Counted from the first letter of the stretch, positions 34,492-48,003 are shown. The stretch: 64,000 bases of DNA from Bacteroides faecium (GCF_012113595.1 NZ_CP050831.1:3410001-3474000); one strand, 5' to 3'. The notes: generated by a model from the letters alone, not told the origin. Program-made: numbers and translations.

Positions 34492-35451
34492 ATGACGCGT
34501 ATCAGACTTCAATCTATTTTTCCTTTCCTTGCCCTTGCAGGATTCGTGCTCGTTTTTTACGGATGCATGAAAGAAGATTATTCGGACTGTGGATTGTACC
34601 TGCAGTTTAAGTACACCCACAACCCTGAACAAACCGACAAACTTCGTGAAGTAATAAATACGATAGACGTGTTTGCTTTCGATGCCGGAGGAACTTTTGT
34701 TGGACAATGGAAGCATGATCCGTCTAGTGGCAAAGAACTACACCTTAAGTTGGAAAAAGGCATATATACACTTGTCGCATGGGGAAATATCTCCGAGCAA
34801 TTCTCGTACTCTTTGCTTCAGCCGGGTGTTACTACGATGGATGAAGCCATACTTAGTCTCCGCCGTGATGCGGATAATATTGTGACCGACAGTCCGCAAC
34901 CTCTCTATCATGCTATAATGGGAGACCTCAATATGAAAAATATTGGCATGCAACGTATGGAAATGGACTTCTACCACAATGTGAACCATATTGAAGTGAA
35001 TCTGGAAGGTCTGCCGATATCCGCAACTTCCACAGGCATGCGGGCTATTGACCCAGCTCCCGGGACACGCTTCACTCTACTCGTCACCGGAAGCAACGGT
35101 GATTATAAATTTGACAATTCTCGTTGGGAGCTGGCTCCCACGTTAACATATCTCCCGCAGTATTCCCAGTCGGGGAAAAGATTGACGGCCGCATTTTCGC
35201 TCATGCGTCTCTCCAGGGAAGATGATACCCGTATCGTTCTTCTTCATACGGAAGATGACGGAAGTAAAAGAGAACTCTATAGCGCGAGTCTGAGTGACTT
35301 GTTGATGAACAATCCGAAATTGGACTTCGATATTGACTCTGAGTTTCAGTTGAACCTGAAGTTTGATTACTCCTATACACTGATTGGAATTACGGTGAAC
35401 GAATGGAATTCAGTGGATGCCGACGACGGACAGGGAGGGACTATAGGATGA
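34492..35451 (+). CDS. Pilus anchor subunit, FimB/Mfa2 family
   Basis: Starting at the ATG at 34492, the protein has 319 residues and begins MTRIRLQSIFPFLALAGFVL with lipobox FYGC. The ATG at 34405 would add 29 residues ahead of the signal peptide and lies inside the hairpin, so I reject it. The opening after the Cys, KEDYSDCGLYLQF, is the usual Mfa2 mark, followed by DVFAFDAGGTFV and the NHIEVNLEGLP segment. Mfa2-type proteins cap and anchor the pilus and regulate its length. It follows the major subunit, as in other Mfa operons. Confidence 0.85.
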   Translation: MTRIRLQSIFPFLALAGFVLVFYGCMKEDYSDCGLYLQFKYTHNPEQTDKLREVINTIDVFAFDAGGTFVGQWKHDPSSGKELHLKLEKGIYTLVAWGNISEQFSYSLLQPGVTTMDEAILSLRRDADNIVTDSPQPLYHAIMGDLNMKNIGMQRMEMDFYHNVNHIEVNLEGLPISATSTGMRAIDPAPGTRFTLLVTGSNGDYKFDNSRWELAPTLTYLPQYSQSGKRLTAAFSLMRLSREDDTRIVLLHTEDDGSKRELYSASLSDLLMNNPKLDFDIDSEFQLNLKFDYSYTLIGITVNEWNSVDADDGQGGTIG

Positions 35452-35516
35452 CGGGATAAAACATTCATTATCCATAAAAGTGAAACGAATATAATATAAA
35501 GATAAGTTATAGCATT

Positions 35517-38612
<3,096 letters not shown>

Positions 38613-38633
38613 TACATAAAAATAAATAGGGTT

Positions 38634-40832
38634 ATGATAAAGAATATCAGATTAGCAGTATTTGGCGCAACCTTATCCATATTGGCATCTGCGTGTACGG
38701 ACGATACTTTTTCAGGGACGTCACCTGTCAGGATGGAAGGTAAGGCCAGTATTCCTCTTGTGGTTACAATACCTGATGCTCAAATCGTACAAACACGGAC
38801 AGGAGGAAGCGGAGATGCTTCGATAGAAAAGCTGAATGTGTTGTTGTTTGATAATAGTGCGGGTGATACGAATGAAGGTGGAGTGAAGCTTGTGGCGCAC
38901 CGGTCTGTTGATGGTACGGCTGCCACTGTAGAGTTGCCTTTGTCATCGGGAAGTTCTCGTTTGGTCTATGTGGTGGCGAATGCCGGAAAATACCTGTCTA
39001 CTCTTCCTGTGTCGGACACTGACCTTAAAGAAACGGGTGGCGGGTATAAATACTCCCTTACGGATATTCGTTCGATGCTTACTACAGCATCAGTCTCACC
39101 TGATGATAAAGGTTTTGTGACCGGTGATGCTCTTCCCGGAATTCCTGTCCCGATGTCCGGTGTGGTAAGATTTGATAGCGGACTGACATCGGCTGATGCT
39201 ATCAGTGTGCAATTAGTGCGCTTATTGTCTAAAATTTCAGTATCCACCCCTTTGCCTGCCTCTAAATTTAAAATTAAGGGCTTGACCATATGTAATGGGG
39301 CACAAACGGGGAACATTCTTATGCCGGCCTCTGCTGCTGATGGTAAAGGATCGGGCAGGATGGGGTATTCTGTCGTGGATAGTCTGCTTTACGCCTACCC
39401 CACGTTTGTCGGAGGAGCTGATAATCAGCCTGTATCTGTAGTTGTAGAAGCAGAATATGACGGACTGGCAGAATCTTCGTTTTACCGTCTTCTTATCAGT
39501 ACTGATCTGTCTAGTCCTGACAATGGTTTGTCGTTGCAGCGGAACCATCATTATCTTATCAAGATCAATAAGGTAAATATCAACGGGTATAAAAACTTGG
39601 ATACGGCAATTGCCAGTCCGCCCTCTAATGTGGACTATAATGTGACAGAACTGAATAATTATTCAAACGTAACCCTTATTGGTGGTAATTTTTTTTCGCT
39701 TGATTATGAGCGGTTTATAATATATGCAGACAGCTTGGAACAACTTTCTACGGCAACAATGAGGACTAATTATCCATTGACAACGACTCCCCAGGGGAGT
39801 GTCACGGTGGATGACGGACTGGTTTTGCTGGGTACTGATGTATTTGTTGGACAGGACACTGTGAAAACTTTCAATGTGAAAATTACTTCTTCCTATTCTC
39901 ATTTGGAACATTCAGATTCGAATCCGAAAGGCATTCATATCTCTCTCGGTTCTTATCATAAGACGATTGAAATTATCAAAAGACCCTCTGCCGATATACA
40001 TCCGCAGTCGTTGGAAATTTCCGACATTACAGATATCAAATTTATTTCTTCTTCGGGAGATATCAGTCCGTGGTGGGTGAATTTCTCGACAGAAGCTGTA
40101 TATACCCCATTTGATATACATACGGTAATAGGCAAAGATTTATTGTCGGGCTCCGGATTCAAGGCATATGTGCATATTGATGAGAATATGAATGCAGATT
40201 ATCGTGAGGTTTATTTTCAGACTGTCTCTAAAACTGGTGGTGTGCCGGAGAAATATATTCTCCGCCAAGAGGGCATAAAAAAATATACGTTGGGCTTTTT
40301 TGGCGGTGCAATGCAAACAGGCTCTAATATATTACAATTTTCACATCAGCTGGTTATAGAAGGATATGAAGAAAATAAGGAGCCTCTCTCTCTTTTTCCT
40401 CAAGACAAGTATCCTGCTACTGATACAGAAAAGTCAGCTTTAAATGCTGTCTTTGAAAGCGGGAAGAAGTCTACAATTCTGCTGGCTAATACATACAACT
40501 CCCCGGCAGCGCTTTATTGTCTGAATAAAAATAGGGATCAGAATGGTAATGGGAAGATCGACGATGATGAAGTATTATGGTATTTGCCCGGCATCAGGCA
40601 AGGAATGGGAATCATGTTTTATCAGGTATTGACAGAGAATTTAGGTTCCTCTTATTGGTCATCTTCCTGTTGCTTTAATACTTTTGAGGATATGTATGGC
40701 AAGCCTGTCACGACTCAAGGCGCTTATATGATGAATACTATTAATTATTCGGGCGGTTATCGTTTTTTTTGTGCGTCTTTTTCCGATGCGGCTACAATGA
40801 AAAATAGTATACGTTGTGTGCGTGATTTATAG
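38634..40832 (+). CDS. Pilus-associated lipoprotein (putative tip/adhesin) with calcium-loop-like motif
   Basis: A 732-residue lipoprotein (lipobox SAC). The N-terminal part is fimbrillin-like (LNVLLFDNSAGDTNEG, LVYVVANAG, LVRLLSKISVSTP). The C-terminal domain is of the same type as in its neighbours and ends SIRCVRDL. It includes DQNGNGKIDDDE at about residue 635, a loop of EF-hand/dockerin type that could bind calcium. It starts 21 bp after the previous gene. It is likely a minor subunit located at the pilus tip. Confidence 0.65.
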   Translation: MIKNIRLAVFGATLSILASACTDDTFSGTSPVRMEGKASIPLVVTIPDAQIVQTRTGGSGDASIEKLNVLLFDNSAGDTNEGGVKLVAHRSVDGTAATVELPLSSGSSRLVYVVANAGKYLSTLPVSDTDLKETGGGYKYSLTDIRSMLTTASVSPDDKGFVTGDALPGIPVPMSGVVRFDSGLTSADAISVQLVRLLSKISVSTPLPASKFKIKGLTICNGAQTGNILMPASAADGKGSGRMGYSVVDSLLYAYPTFVGGADNQPVSVVVEAEYDGLAESSFYRLLISTDLSSPDNGLSLQRNHHYLIKINKVNINGYKNLDTAIASPPSNVDYNVTELNNYSNVTLIGGNFFSLDYERFIIYADSLEQLSTATMRTNYPLTTTPQGSVTVDDGLVLLGTDVFVGQDTVKTFNVKITSSYSHLEHSDSNPKGIHISLGSYHKTIEIIKRPSADIHPQSLEISDITDIKFISSSGDISPWWVNFSTEAVYTPFDIHTVIGKDLLSGSGFKAYVHIDENMNADYREVYFQTVSKTGGVPEKYILRQEGIKKYTLGFFGGAMQTGSNILQFSHQLVIEGYEENKEPLSLFPQDKYPATDTEKSALNAVFESGKKSTILLANTYNSPAALYCLNKNRDQNGNGKIDDDEVLWYLPGIRQGMGIMFYQVLTENLGSSYWSSSCCFNTFEDMYGKPVTTQGAYMMNTINYSGGYRFFCASFSDAATMKNSIRCVRDL

Positions 40833-40864
40833 ATGTGTTTATTACAATAAGTTATAAAATAGAT

Positions 40865-41536
40865 ATGAGATATATAATATTGCTTTTTTTCTTTTCTTTG
40901 CCTGTACTCTCTACCCATGCGCAACGTATGCTGATAGAAAACGGTAAAGTTTATATCGAATCTTTTGGAGTCCGATCAGATTTAGTTGTTCAGAATAACT
41001 TTGTGAAAAAATATAAAATGGAGGATAACAGTGTGAGAACCGTATATCATCAAGGAGTTGGGGCCCCTGCTAATATCTTGGTCTCGGGAAAATATCAGAT
41101 AGCAAAGCGTGATCATCTGATGTATAATCAAAATTTCTACGTATCATCCGGTTTCGAAAGCCCTTATGACGGCAGGCCGGGAAAGCCAATGAGGCCACTG
41201 TCCGATACTACAAATCAGAATGGTTGCTTCGCATATTATGAGAACTCGGATCAGAGTGACAAAGGTCAGTGGAGAGTTCCTACGATTAATGAATATATAT
41301 TGATGGCTCTTTATTTGACGGGATACAATACACTTCCTTCTATAACCGATTTTACATATCCCTCAATCCAAAATGATAAAAAGGCTACTTTTTATTATGT
41401 AACTTCCACAACTTATGAGGGTAATGTAGACGAAGCATATTATTTTATGTGGTATCCCGGATTTATGCCGACTATAACATTCCATTACGCTAAGACCACA
41501 GGTGGGCGTGTCCGTTGCATCCGTGATATTGAATAG
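40865..41536 (+). CDS. Secreted pilus-operon protein, C-terminal domain only
   Basis: With the ATG at 40865 the protein has 223 residues and opens with a clean signal peptide (MRYIILLFFFSLPVLSTHAQ); the ATG at 40835 would put ten extra residues ahead of it. The rest has the same GCFAYYENSDQSDKGQWRVP ... GRVRCIRD pattern as the C-terminal domains of the two preceding proteins. There is no lipobox and no fimbrillin part. It may be a free version of the adhesin domain. Confidence 0.6.
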   Translation: MRYIILLFFFSLPVLSTHAQRMLIENGKVYIESFGVRSDLVVQNNFVKKYKMEDNSVRTVYHQGVGAPANILVSGKYQIAKRDHLMYNQNFYVSSGFESPYDGRPGKPMRPLSDTTNQNGCFAYYENSDQSDKGQWRVPTINEYILMALYLTGYNTLPSITDFTYPSIQNDKKATFYYVTSTTYEGNVDEAYYFMWYPGFMPTITFHYAKTTGGRVRCIRDIE

Positions 41537-41590
41537 AACTGATAGACGGATACTGCTAATTATCAACATTAAAATAAAAGATCTGTAATA

Positions 41591-42154
41591 ATGAAAATGA
41601 CTTTCAAACACATAGAGAAAACAGGATGTATTTTCCTATTCTTTTTCTTTCTTTTCCTGTTCTGCCCCCGGCAGGGTAAGGCTCAATTCTATTCTGTGCA
41701 AACCAATACATTGGAGTGGGCTATGGGAACGGTTAACATCGAGGGCAGCATGCTGATAAAGCCCCGTTGGACGCTGCACCTGCAAGTGGCATGCAACCCT
41801 TGGACGCTTCCTGAAAATAAGAAAATCAAACACTGGCTGGTAGAGCCCGGCGCACGCTACTGGTTGTGGCAAAGTTATGTGGGACGTTTTATCGGAGCCT
41901 ATGCCATCGCCACCCGTTACAATATGGGGTGGAAGAAGAACCGTTTTGACGGGACTGGTTTCGGTCTGGGAGTCTCCTACGGGCATGCATGGCTCATCGG
42001 CAAGAGATGGAATCTGGAAGCGGAAGCCGGGATAGGGGCAGTTATGGTGAACCGTAAACAGTACGAGGGCGGCTGTTGCGGAGACTATAAGAGTCAGGGA
42101 ACTTACCTGCGTCCTGCACCGAAACTGGCACTGAACGTGGCATACTTGTTCTAA
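41591..42154 (+). CDS. DUF3575-type outer-membrane protein of the pilus operon
   Basis: A 187-residue protein with a signal peptide ending QGKAQ. The beta-rich body (NTLEWAMGTVNIEGSMLI, GARYWLWQSYVGRFIGAYA, GFGLGVSYGHAWLIG) ends in LALNVAYLF, an outer-membrane-barrel-like C terminus. DUF3575 proteins often accompany Bacteroides pilus loci, usually next to an OmpA-like protein as here. A role in assembly or export is likely but not shown. Confidence 0.75.
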   Translation: MKMTFKHIEKTGCIFLFFFFLFLFCPRQGKAQFYSVQTNTLEWAMGTVNIEGSMLIKPRWTLHLQVACNPWTLPENKKIKHWLVEPGARYWLWQSYVGRFIGAYAIATRYNMGWKKNRFDGTGFGLGVSYGHAWLIGKRWNLEAEAGIGAVMVNRKQYEGGCCGDYKSQGTYLRPAPKLALNVAYLF

Positions 42155-42196
42155 AAGGAAAATTCGATGTGTATCTGAAAGTAGTAAGAAAATAGA

Positions 42197-45106
42197 ATGT
42201 ATAAAAAGAGATATTTATTGCCGTGGTTTTTCTGTGGACTGCTGGTGGGCGGATGTTCTTCCGGATTTAAATCACTTCAGGAGAAGCGCCCGACTGTATC
42301 GCTGTCACTGCCGCTTGCGCGGGTAGTAGAAGCCCCAAAGCATGAACTGCCGCCGGACAGCGTACAGAACGAACCTCAGGAATTTGTTTTCACAAAGGCG
42401 GACGGTTCGGAAGTGCCGCTCAATGTCACGGCAGAATGGGACAGTATCAATAAGGAAACGATGACTAGTGTAGCTCTTGATGAGGTGGTGATTGCTGCCA
42501 CATCGTCAAGAAATACAGCCGAACGCGATGGAAAAATCAATGTAGAATTTATAGTGACCGTTCCGGTGGAACTTCAGAAAGAGAATTGGATGGTCGACGT
42601 ATTCCCTATTCTATCGAAAGGAGGGGTAGAAGAGGATTCGTTGCGCGAATTGCGCTTCACCGGCCCTGAATTCCGCCAGCGGCAGGAGAGGGATTACCAG
42701 CGTTATGACCGTTTTCTGGAAGGGATTATTCCCGATTCGGTGAATTTCTACCGGACCTTTGTCGATTATCATTCTTTCGAGCGTTATCTTGACAGGTTGT
42801 ATTATCACAAGCAGGGTTTGGAAAGAATATGGGCGCATCTCGGGGCGAGGGCGAAACGTCCGCATCCGTTATGGATTCGTTATCAGGAGTCGGAAAAACG
42901 TGCGTTCAGGAGAGATTCACTGCTTAAAGTCCACAGTGTGGTGAAAGCAGAAAAAGAGTTGGAACGGAGTCGTGAAGAATACGGAAAGGCATTGGAGGCT
43001 ATTAATGATACGGTGCGGTATGTCAATCCGTTTATACGGCCCAGGTTTCGCTTGTTCAACATGAAGAAGAATCGTTTCAATAATTTGCTTGAGTCGGCCG
43101 ATGAGAAGAACCGTGTACGCTTCAAGGAAAAAACTTTGGCGGAGAGTATGCAGGAAACAGGTATGCCGGAAGAACTGTACGAACGTTTTTTGTTTTTCAA
43201 CAGGAAGATGCAGGAGAACAAAAAGAAGCTTTATTACAAGTTCCGTGAGAAGGCTGCGAAGAAGGAGGGAGGACAGTCGCTCAGTGCAATCAGGGCGTTT
43301 GTGTCCGGAAAGGATACAAGCAATTATCTGAACCGGGACGAATTGCTTCAAAAATATACGATGAAGTATGAAAAAGTGCGCGATTTTCTTCCGATGTTCA
43401 GTTATGAACGCCCGATGGACGATTCTACTTATCTGGCTTCACGCCATAGAAGGGAAGCTGACCCTGCCGATACGGTATATCGTTCTTCTTTCGGGGAACG
43501 GTTGCTTGCCATTCTTCCGCAGAGAAAAATAAGCCGTGAATTGCCGGATTCGGTATTTTATGTACAGCCCGCAGCCCGTATCCGAAAACGTTTTGAAGAG
43601 GCACAGTATGATTCGGCGGCGATTTACGAAGATTTCCGGCGATGGTATGAGAAGAAGACGGATCGTATCAAACATTATGACCATGATGTGGTAAAGGAGA
43701 GAGTGGACAACTATAAAAAACGTGTGTTGAAGAAACAGTCTGTGATAGGCACAGAGATAACACGTATAAATTCTTTGGACACTACTGAAATAGTGAAGAG
43801 ATTCTACGATACGCGGAAGATTGCCCGCAACGAAGCTCGAAAAGCGCAGAAAGATGAAAAATTCAGGGATTTGGTACGTTTCCCTTATAATCCGGACGCG
43901 AAGCTCGATACGGTGATTTATTCTGCCGACAAGGTCTTTTTCCTCTATTCGGAGAAAATAGCCGCGGATGAGAATACTTCGCGCATGAAGGTGTTCCTGA
44001 AAGGGAATGTAGTAGACCATTCGGGCAATAAATATAAGTTGCCTACATCGGATACACTTACTTATTTTGTGTCTTCCATGACCAAGTTTGTAGATGAACG
44101 TCCGAGGTATATCCGCCGTGTGGTAACCCGAGATGCGGAAGCATCGGCACAGGTGAACTTTGTCTTTCCTACCGGAAAAGTCAAGTTAGACCGCCGGCTG
44201 GGCGATAACGAGCAGGAATTGAAGCGGGTCAGGGAGTTGACGCAGGCATTGATGACAGACCCTGTCTATATTATCGACAGTCTTACGCTTCATTCGGGAA
44301 GTTCGCCCGAGGGTAACTGGAAAATGAACGAGCAACTTTCGAAAGACCGTGCGCAATCCATTCGTGAAGTGGTGGAACATGATTTCAAGACGTTGTATGA
44401 TTCACTCAATATCTCTATGTCGATGATGATTGACGACCAGGGAAATATGGTGAGCAGTAAGGCTAAAGAGGAATTACCGAATTTGCCGAAGCTGATTAAG
44501 GTGAAATGGGTGCCGGAAAACTGGAAGAAATTGTCTGCCCTTATTGTTAATGATGAGAATGTACAGAACCGGAATGAGATTCTGGCGTTGATTCAGTCGG
44601 TGAAGAATCCTGACGAGCGGGAATATCAAATCAGGCGCAAATACCGGAAAGACTATGACTATATTCGTGAGAAACTTTATCCGGAAATGCGTTCGGTAGA
44701 TTTCCAGTTCAGTCTTCACCGGAGGGGTATGCAAAAGGATACTATGTATACCAGCGAACTGGACCGTGTGTATATGCAGGGTGTGGAACTGCTTAAAAAA
44801 CGAAAATACCAGGAAGCCTTGGATGTGCTGCGTCCGTATGAAGATATGAATACGGCTATCGCCTATATGTCCATGGGATATGACAAGGCGGCTCTACGCA
44901 TTATGAACGGGCAGAAAGAGACTGCGGAGTCAAGATATCTGCAGGCTGTGCTCGAATATCGTCTTGGACGTGAGAAGCAGGCAGTGTTGAGGTATTTGCG
45001 TGCATGTGAGCTGAACCAGCAATTGAAGTTCAGGGGTAACCTCGATCCAGAATTGTCCACGCTGATTAAGAAATACGGGCTTTTCAAGGAGGATGAAATA
45101 TGGTAA
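42197..45106 (+). CDS. Lipoprotein with OmpA-like and TPR-like domains
   Basis: A 969-residue lipoprotein (lipobox VGGC). A long charged helical middle (about 180-550) is followed by an OmpA-like domain at about 653-740 (NFVFPTGKVKL, LTLHSGSSPEGNWKMNEQLSKDRAQSI). The usual peptidoglycan-binding positions are only partly visible. The end (about 850-965) is TPR-like. Together with the DUF3575 protein it probably forms an envelope platform for the pilus. Its stop overlaps the next start. Confidence 0.65.
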   Translation: MYKKRYLLPWFFCGLLVGGCSSGFKSLQEKRPTVSLSLPLARVVEAPKHELPPDSVQNEPQEFVFTKADGSEVPLNVTAEWDSINKETMTSVALDEVVIAATSSRNTAERDGKINVEFIVTVPVELQKENWMVDVFPILSKGGVEEDSLRELRFTGPEFRQRQERDYQRYDRFLEGIIPDSVNFYRTFVDYHSFERYLDRLYYHKQGLERIWAHLGARAKRPHPLWIRYQESEKRAFRRDSLLKVHSVVKAEKELERSREEYGKALEAINDTVRYVNPFIRPRFRLFNMKKNRFNNLLESADEKNRVRFKEKTLAESMQETGMPEELYERFLFFNRKMQENKKKLYYKFREKAAKKEGGQSLSAIRAFVSGKDTSNYLNRDELLQKYTMKYEKVRDFLPMFSYERPMDDSTYLASRHRREADPADTVYRSSFGERLLAILPQRKISRELPDSVFYVQPAARIRKRFEEAQYDSAAIYEDFRRWYEKKTDRIKHYDHDVVKERVDNYKKRVLKKQSVIGTEITRINSLDTTEIVKRFYDTRKIARNEARKAQKDEKFRDLVRFPYNPDAKLDTVIYSADKVFFLYSEKIAADENTSRMKVFLKGNVVDHSGNKYKLPTSDTLTYFVSSMTKFVDERPRYIRRVVTRDAEASAQVNFVFPTGKVKLDRRLGDNEQELKRVRELTQALMTDPVYIIDSLTLHSGSSPEGNWKMNEQLSKDRAQSIREVVEHDFKTLYDSLNISMSMMIDDQGNMVSSKAKEELPNLPKLIKVKWVPENWKKLSALIVNDENVQNRNEILALIQSVKNPDEREYQIRRKYRKDYDYIREKLYPEMRSVDFQFSLHRRGMQKDTMYTSELDRVYMQGVELLKKRKYQEALDVLRPYEDMNTAIAYMSMGYDKAALRIMNGQKETAESRYLQAVLEYRLGREKQAVLRYLRACELNQQLKFRGNLDPELSTLIKKYGLFKEDEIW

Positions 45107-46131
45107 GAAATTTTAGGTATGGAATCAGGATAATGTTTGTAGTTTTGTTGATATACGTAATTAATTCAATTGTCTGTGCATGTTCTTCCGCTCCGGCGGG
45201 AAACCTGAAAGGGGCTTCCGGGGCGGAGGGCAGGCATACTTCGATGCAGGAGAAAAAGTGGAGTTTTACTCCTCCGGAGATTCCGGTGGCATTGGTGACA
45301 ATAGAGGCAAAGACAGAGTATCTGATAAAACATTTCTGGGAGAATTATGATTTTGCCGATACGGTGGCTATCAGTGAGCCTGAATATGCCGAGCAGACAT
45401 TGGTGAATTATTTGTCCATGTTGTCGGAAGCAGCCGATGAAGTGACTGCCGGGAATTGTCTCCGGCAACTGGCGGAGGATATGCGAAAGGACAGTGTGGT
45501 ATATGCGTGGTTTGATGAAAAGCTGGATCATTATCTCTATGACCCGAATTCACCGATGCGTAATGACGAACATTATATAGCTGTTTTGCAAGGTATGCTG
45601 GACTCCGGAAAATATCAGCCGATGGAGAAGATACGACCGGAATACCGGATGCGAATGTTGTTGAAGAACCGGAAAGGTAGCCGGGCTGAAAATTTTTCAT
45701 ATACACTGAAGGGAGGAAAGAAAGGCAACCTCTATGATATAAAGTCGGACTTTACCTTATTGTTGCTTTACGACCCGGAGTGTGAAAACTGCCGGCATGC
45801 GATTGACGGGATGGTCAACTCTTCCGTTATCCGGGATTTGACAACGGTTACGGATGTGGTGGTCAGAGTTCCTATGAAAATCCTGACGGTTTGCGTGGAA
45901 CATGACAAGGATAGCTGGCAACGCCACCTTTCCATGCTCCCGGTACATTGGCTGAACGGCTTTGACGAACAGCAGAGGATAAGGGATAAGGAATTGTATG
46001 ATTTGCGGTCGTTTCCTTCTTTGTATTTGTTGGACAGCGACAAGCGTGTGCTCTTGAAGGATGTAAATGTGCAGGATGTGATAGATTATTTTACGAAGCA
46101 ATCTAAAATGATAAATAATGATGAATTATAA
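45100..46131 (+). CDS. Thioredoxin-like lipoprotein (DUF5106-type)
   Basis: A 343-residue protein with a signal sequence and lipobox VCAC. The middle is helical (about 60-200). The C-terminal thioredoxin-like fold (about 205-335) has PECENC (a CxxC pair) after LLLLYD and a cis-Pro-type segment SFPSLYLLD. Such proteins reduce or isomerise disulfides in the periplasm. In this operon it may help folding of the cysteine-containing tip proteins. It overlaps both neighbours by a few bases. Confidence 0.7.
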   Translation: MVRNFRYGIRIMFVVLLIYVINSIVCACSSAPAGNLKGASGAEGRHTSMQEKKWSFTPPEIPVALVTIEAKTEYLIKHFWENYDFADTVAISEPEYAEQTLVNYLSMLSEAADEVTAGNCLRQLAEDMRKDSVVYAWFDEKLDHYLYDPNSPMRNDEHYIAVLQGMLDSGKYQPMEKIRPEYRMRMLLKNRKGSRAENFSYTLKGGKKGNLYDIKSDFTLLLLYDPECENCRHAIDGMVNSSVIRDLTTVTDVVVRVPMKILTVCVEHDKDSWQRHLSMLPVHWLNGFDEQQRIRDKELYDLRSFPSLYLLDSDKRVLLKDVNVQDVIDYFTKQSKMINNDEL

Positions 46132-46456
46132 AGAAATAGAGGAAAAGGAAAAAGAAAATGCGGGACGCATGTTTCTTTATGTGGAAGAGGAAAAACTGGT
46201 AGCTTACGAGTTGTCTGCGTTTATGCTCAAACAACTGTTTCCTCAACTACGCCTTTTCATGGTTACTGCTTCTGAAGAATGTCCGTTAAAGCTTCTGAAG
46301 ATTGTTTTGCCTTTCGAACTGGCTTTAGAGAATACCGACTATCCTCTTGCAGTGTCCGACTATTATGCCGAGATGACATCTGCCGCCATTCCGGAGTCTG
46401 TACGTTCGGCATTGAAAAGAGATTTTGAACTTTATAAAAAGAAAATGTTTGAATAA
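46118..46456 (+). CDS. Small conserved protein of the pilus operon, unknown function
   Basis: A 112-residue soluble protein, acidic and helical, with no signal peptide. The second ATG (46121) is an equally good start. It overlaps the preceding gene by 14 bp, so translation is coupled. I do not recognise the family. Confidence 0.55.
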   Translation: MMNYKEIEEKEKENAGRMFLYVEEEKLVAYELSAFMLKQLFPQLRLFMVTASEECPLKLLKIVLPFELALENTDYPLAVSDYYAEMTSAAIPESVRSALKRDFELYKKKMFE

Positions 46457-46594
46457 TGAAATAAATTGGCTGAATCTTTAGAAAAAGACGTTTTGACCCT
46501 AATCTCATTATAGTTGTTTAGTATTTTGAAATGATTATTTTAATCGACATGCCGTCTGTGAAGATAGCCTATATTGTTTGTTTTGTTTGTGTGG

Positions 46595-46624
46595 CTGCAT
46601 TTTCTCTTGCGAGGGAAAATGCAG
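46595..46624 (+). terminator. Terminator-like hairpin after the pilus operon
   Basis: A perfect 10-bp stem (CTGCATTTTC with GAAAATGCAG) and a 10-base loop, followed by TCTTTCG. It lies in the gap 46457-46745, which otherwise holds the upstream region of the next gene. Confidence 0.55.
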
Positions 46625-46745
46625 TCTTTCGTTATAGAATGATAAAATAAATGGAAGTTTTGAAAACTTCCGGATGGAAAATAATGGCGTACTTTGTAGT
46701 GTAATAATTCTTATGTATCCAAAGTATTAATTTAATTTTTTAATC

Positions 46746-47933
46746 ATGAGACTTAATGTTAAAAACTTTATTTTTTTGGCAGGAGTGCTGTTATTATTCT
46801 CTTGCCGTGAGGATGTAGAAATGCCGGAAGGAGGAGATTCTACCACTACGCAGGAAACAAGAGAGCTAAATCTGCAAAGCTTTTCTTATACTGATGTGCA
46901 GGAACTGCTGAAAGGCGGAACTGAAATCCGTAATTTGCAATTGACGGATGGAGAAATAGTGAAAAAAATAGCTGTCCTGAAAAAAGTGGAAGGGGTGGAA
47001 GTTGCAGGACTTGATGCGAACGACGCTGTTTTTTATGTAGGTGCGGATGAAGATTCGACGAGTATTATTTTGGAAAATTCGTATGCGAGTATTAAATTCA
47101 AACATAATGGCTCGGAATTGGGCTATGTGGCGGTGACAGATCAGTCGGAATTGGAACGTTCGGTGGAGAACTATAATGAAACGTTCCCTCAAACTCGCTC
47201 TGTTTCAAATCTCTTCACACGTTCGGCTGCCGGTGGCCCGTTGAAAATTGATATAACTGCCTTATCACATACATTGCTTTCCGAAGGTGAGTCGTCGGAA
47301 TGTGCTCCTGTCGCAGTGGAGCAGTCGGAAGAAACGGAAGCCCCTGTGCAGACCCGCAGCGCATATTACACGCAGTGGCCGAGATACAACAGGATCACTA
47401 TTCATGTGCTAAGGGATGCGGGAAACAGGCCGATTGAATGGGAACTTACCTGGCAACTGAATGATTTGATTACTTCCTTAAAAGATATTCGTCCGGATCT
47501 TGATATCAGAATATGGCGTTCCAGTACCTCATACTCCAGTAGTAACGGTTGGAATGGTCGTGAAAGTCTTTCTGCTTTCAGAAATTATTGCCGTTCGTCC
47601 GGCTTTCCATTAAAAGAGTCGGCAGGACATGATATAATTTGTCTTGTACGTTGGGGAAGTTACGGCAGTCTGGCAGGATGTGCTTATACGAATACCTACA
47701 AGCTTTCAAGGTATGATAATGCTTCGGCATATGGTGTATGCGCCACGACTCCGATCTTTGCCAGGACTGTGGCACATGAGGTAGGGCATATTTTAGGAGC
47801 GAATCATGTGGCTGGTACTCCTTGGTGGAAATTTTGGCTAAATGACGATGTGATGGCTCCTAATTCCGGAAAGTTGGCCCCTTATCACTGGAATAGTCAG
47901 AATCGTAATATAATATGGAATAATTTGCATTAA
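46746..47933 (+). CDS. Lipoprotein zinc metalloprotease (metzincin)
   Basis: A 395-residue lipoprotein (lipobox FSC). The C-terminal protease domain has HEVGHILGANH at residue 344, a complete HExxHxxGxxH zinc site, followed by DVMAPNSG as Met-turn. The first about 200 residues are a non-catalytic region with possible inhibitory (pro-domain) function. It is separate from the pilus operon, bounded by terminator-like hairpins on both sides. It is the third extracellular metzincin in the window. A weak box (TACTTTG) about 50 bp upstream may be the promoter. Confidence 0.85.
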   Translation: MRLNVKNFIFLAGVLLLFSCREDVEMPEGGDSTTTQETRELNLQSFSYTDVQELLKGGTEIRNLQLTDGEIVKKIAVLKKVEGVEVAGLDANDAVFYVGADEDSTSIILENSYASIKFKHNGSELGYVAVTDQSELERSVENYNETFPQTRSVSNLFTRSAAGGPLKIDITALSHTLLSEGESSECAPVAVEQSEETEAPVQTRSAYYTQWPRYNRITIHVLRDAGNRPIEWELTWQLNDLITSLKDIRPDLDIRIWRSSTSYSSSNGWNGRESLSAFRNYCRSSGFPLKESAGHDIICLVRWGSYGSLAGCAYTNTYKLSRYDNASAYGVCATTPIFARTVAHEVGHILGANHVAGTPWWKFWLNDDVMAPNSGKLAPYHWNSQNRNIIWNNLH

Positions 47934-48003
47934 AACATCCTATATTTCTTTGTGCCAACTGTCTGTGAAGATGGGTTTACACTTATTTATGTTCATGGAT
48001 AAG

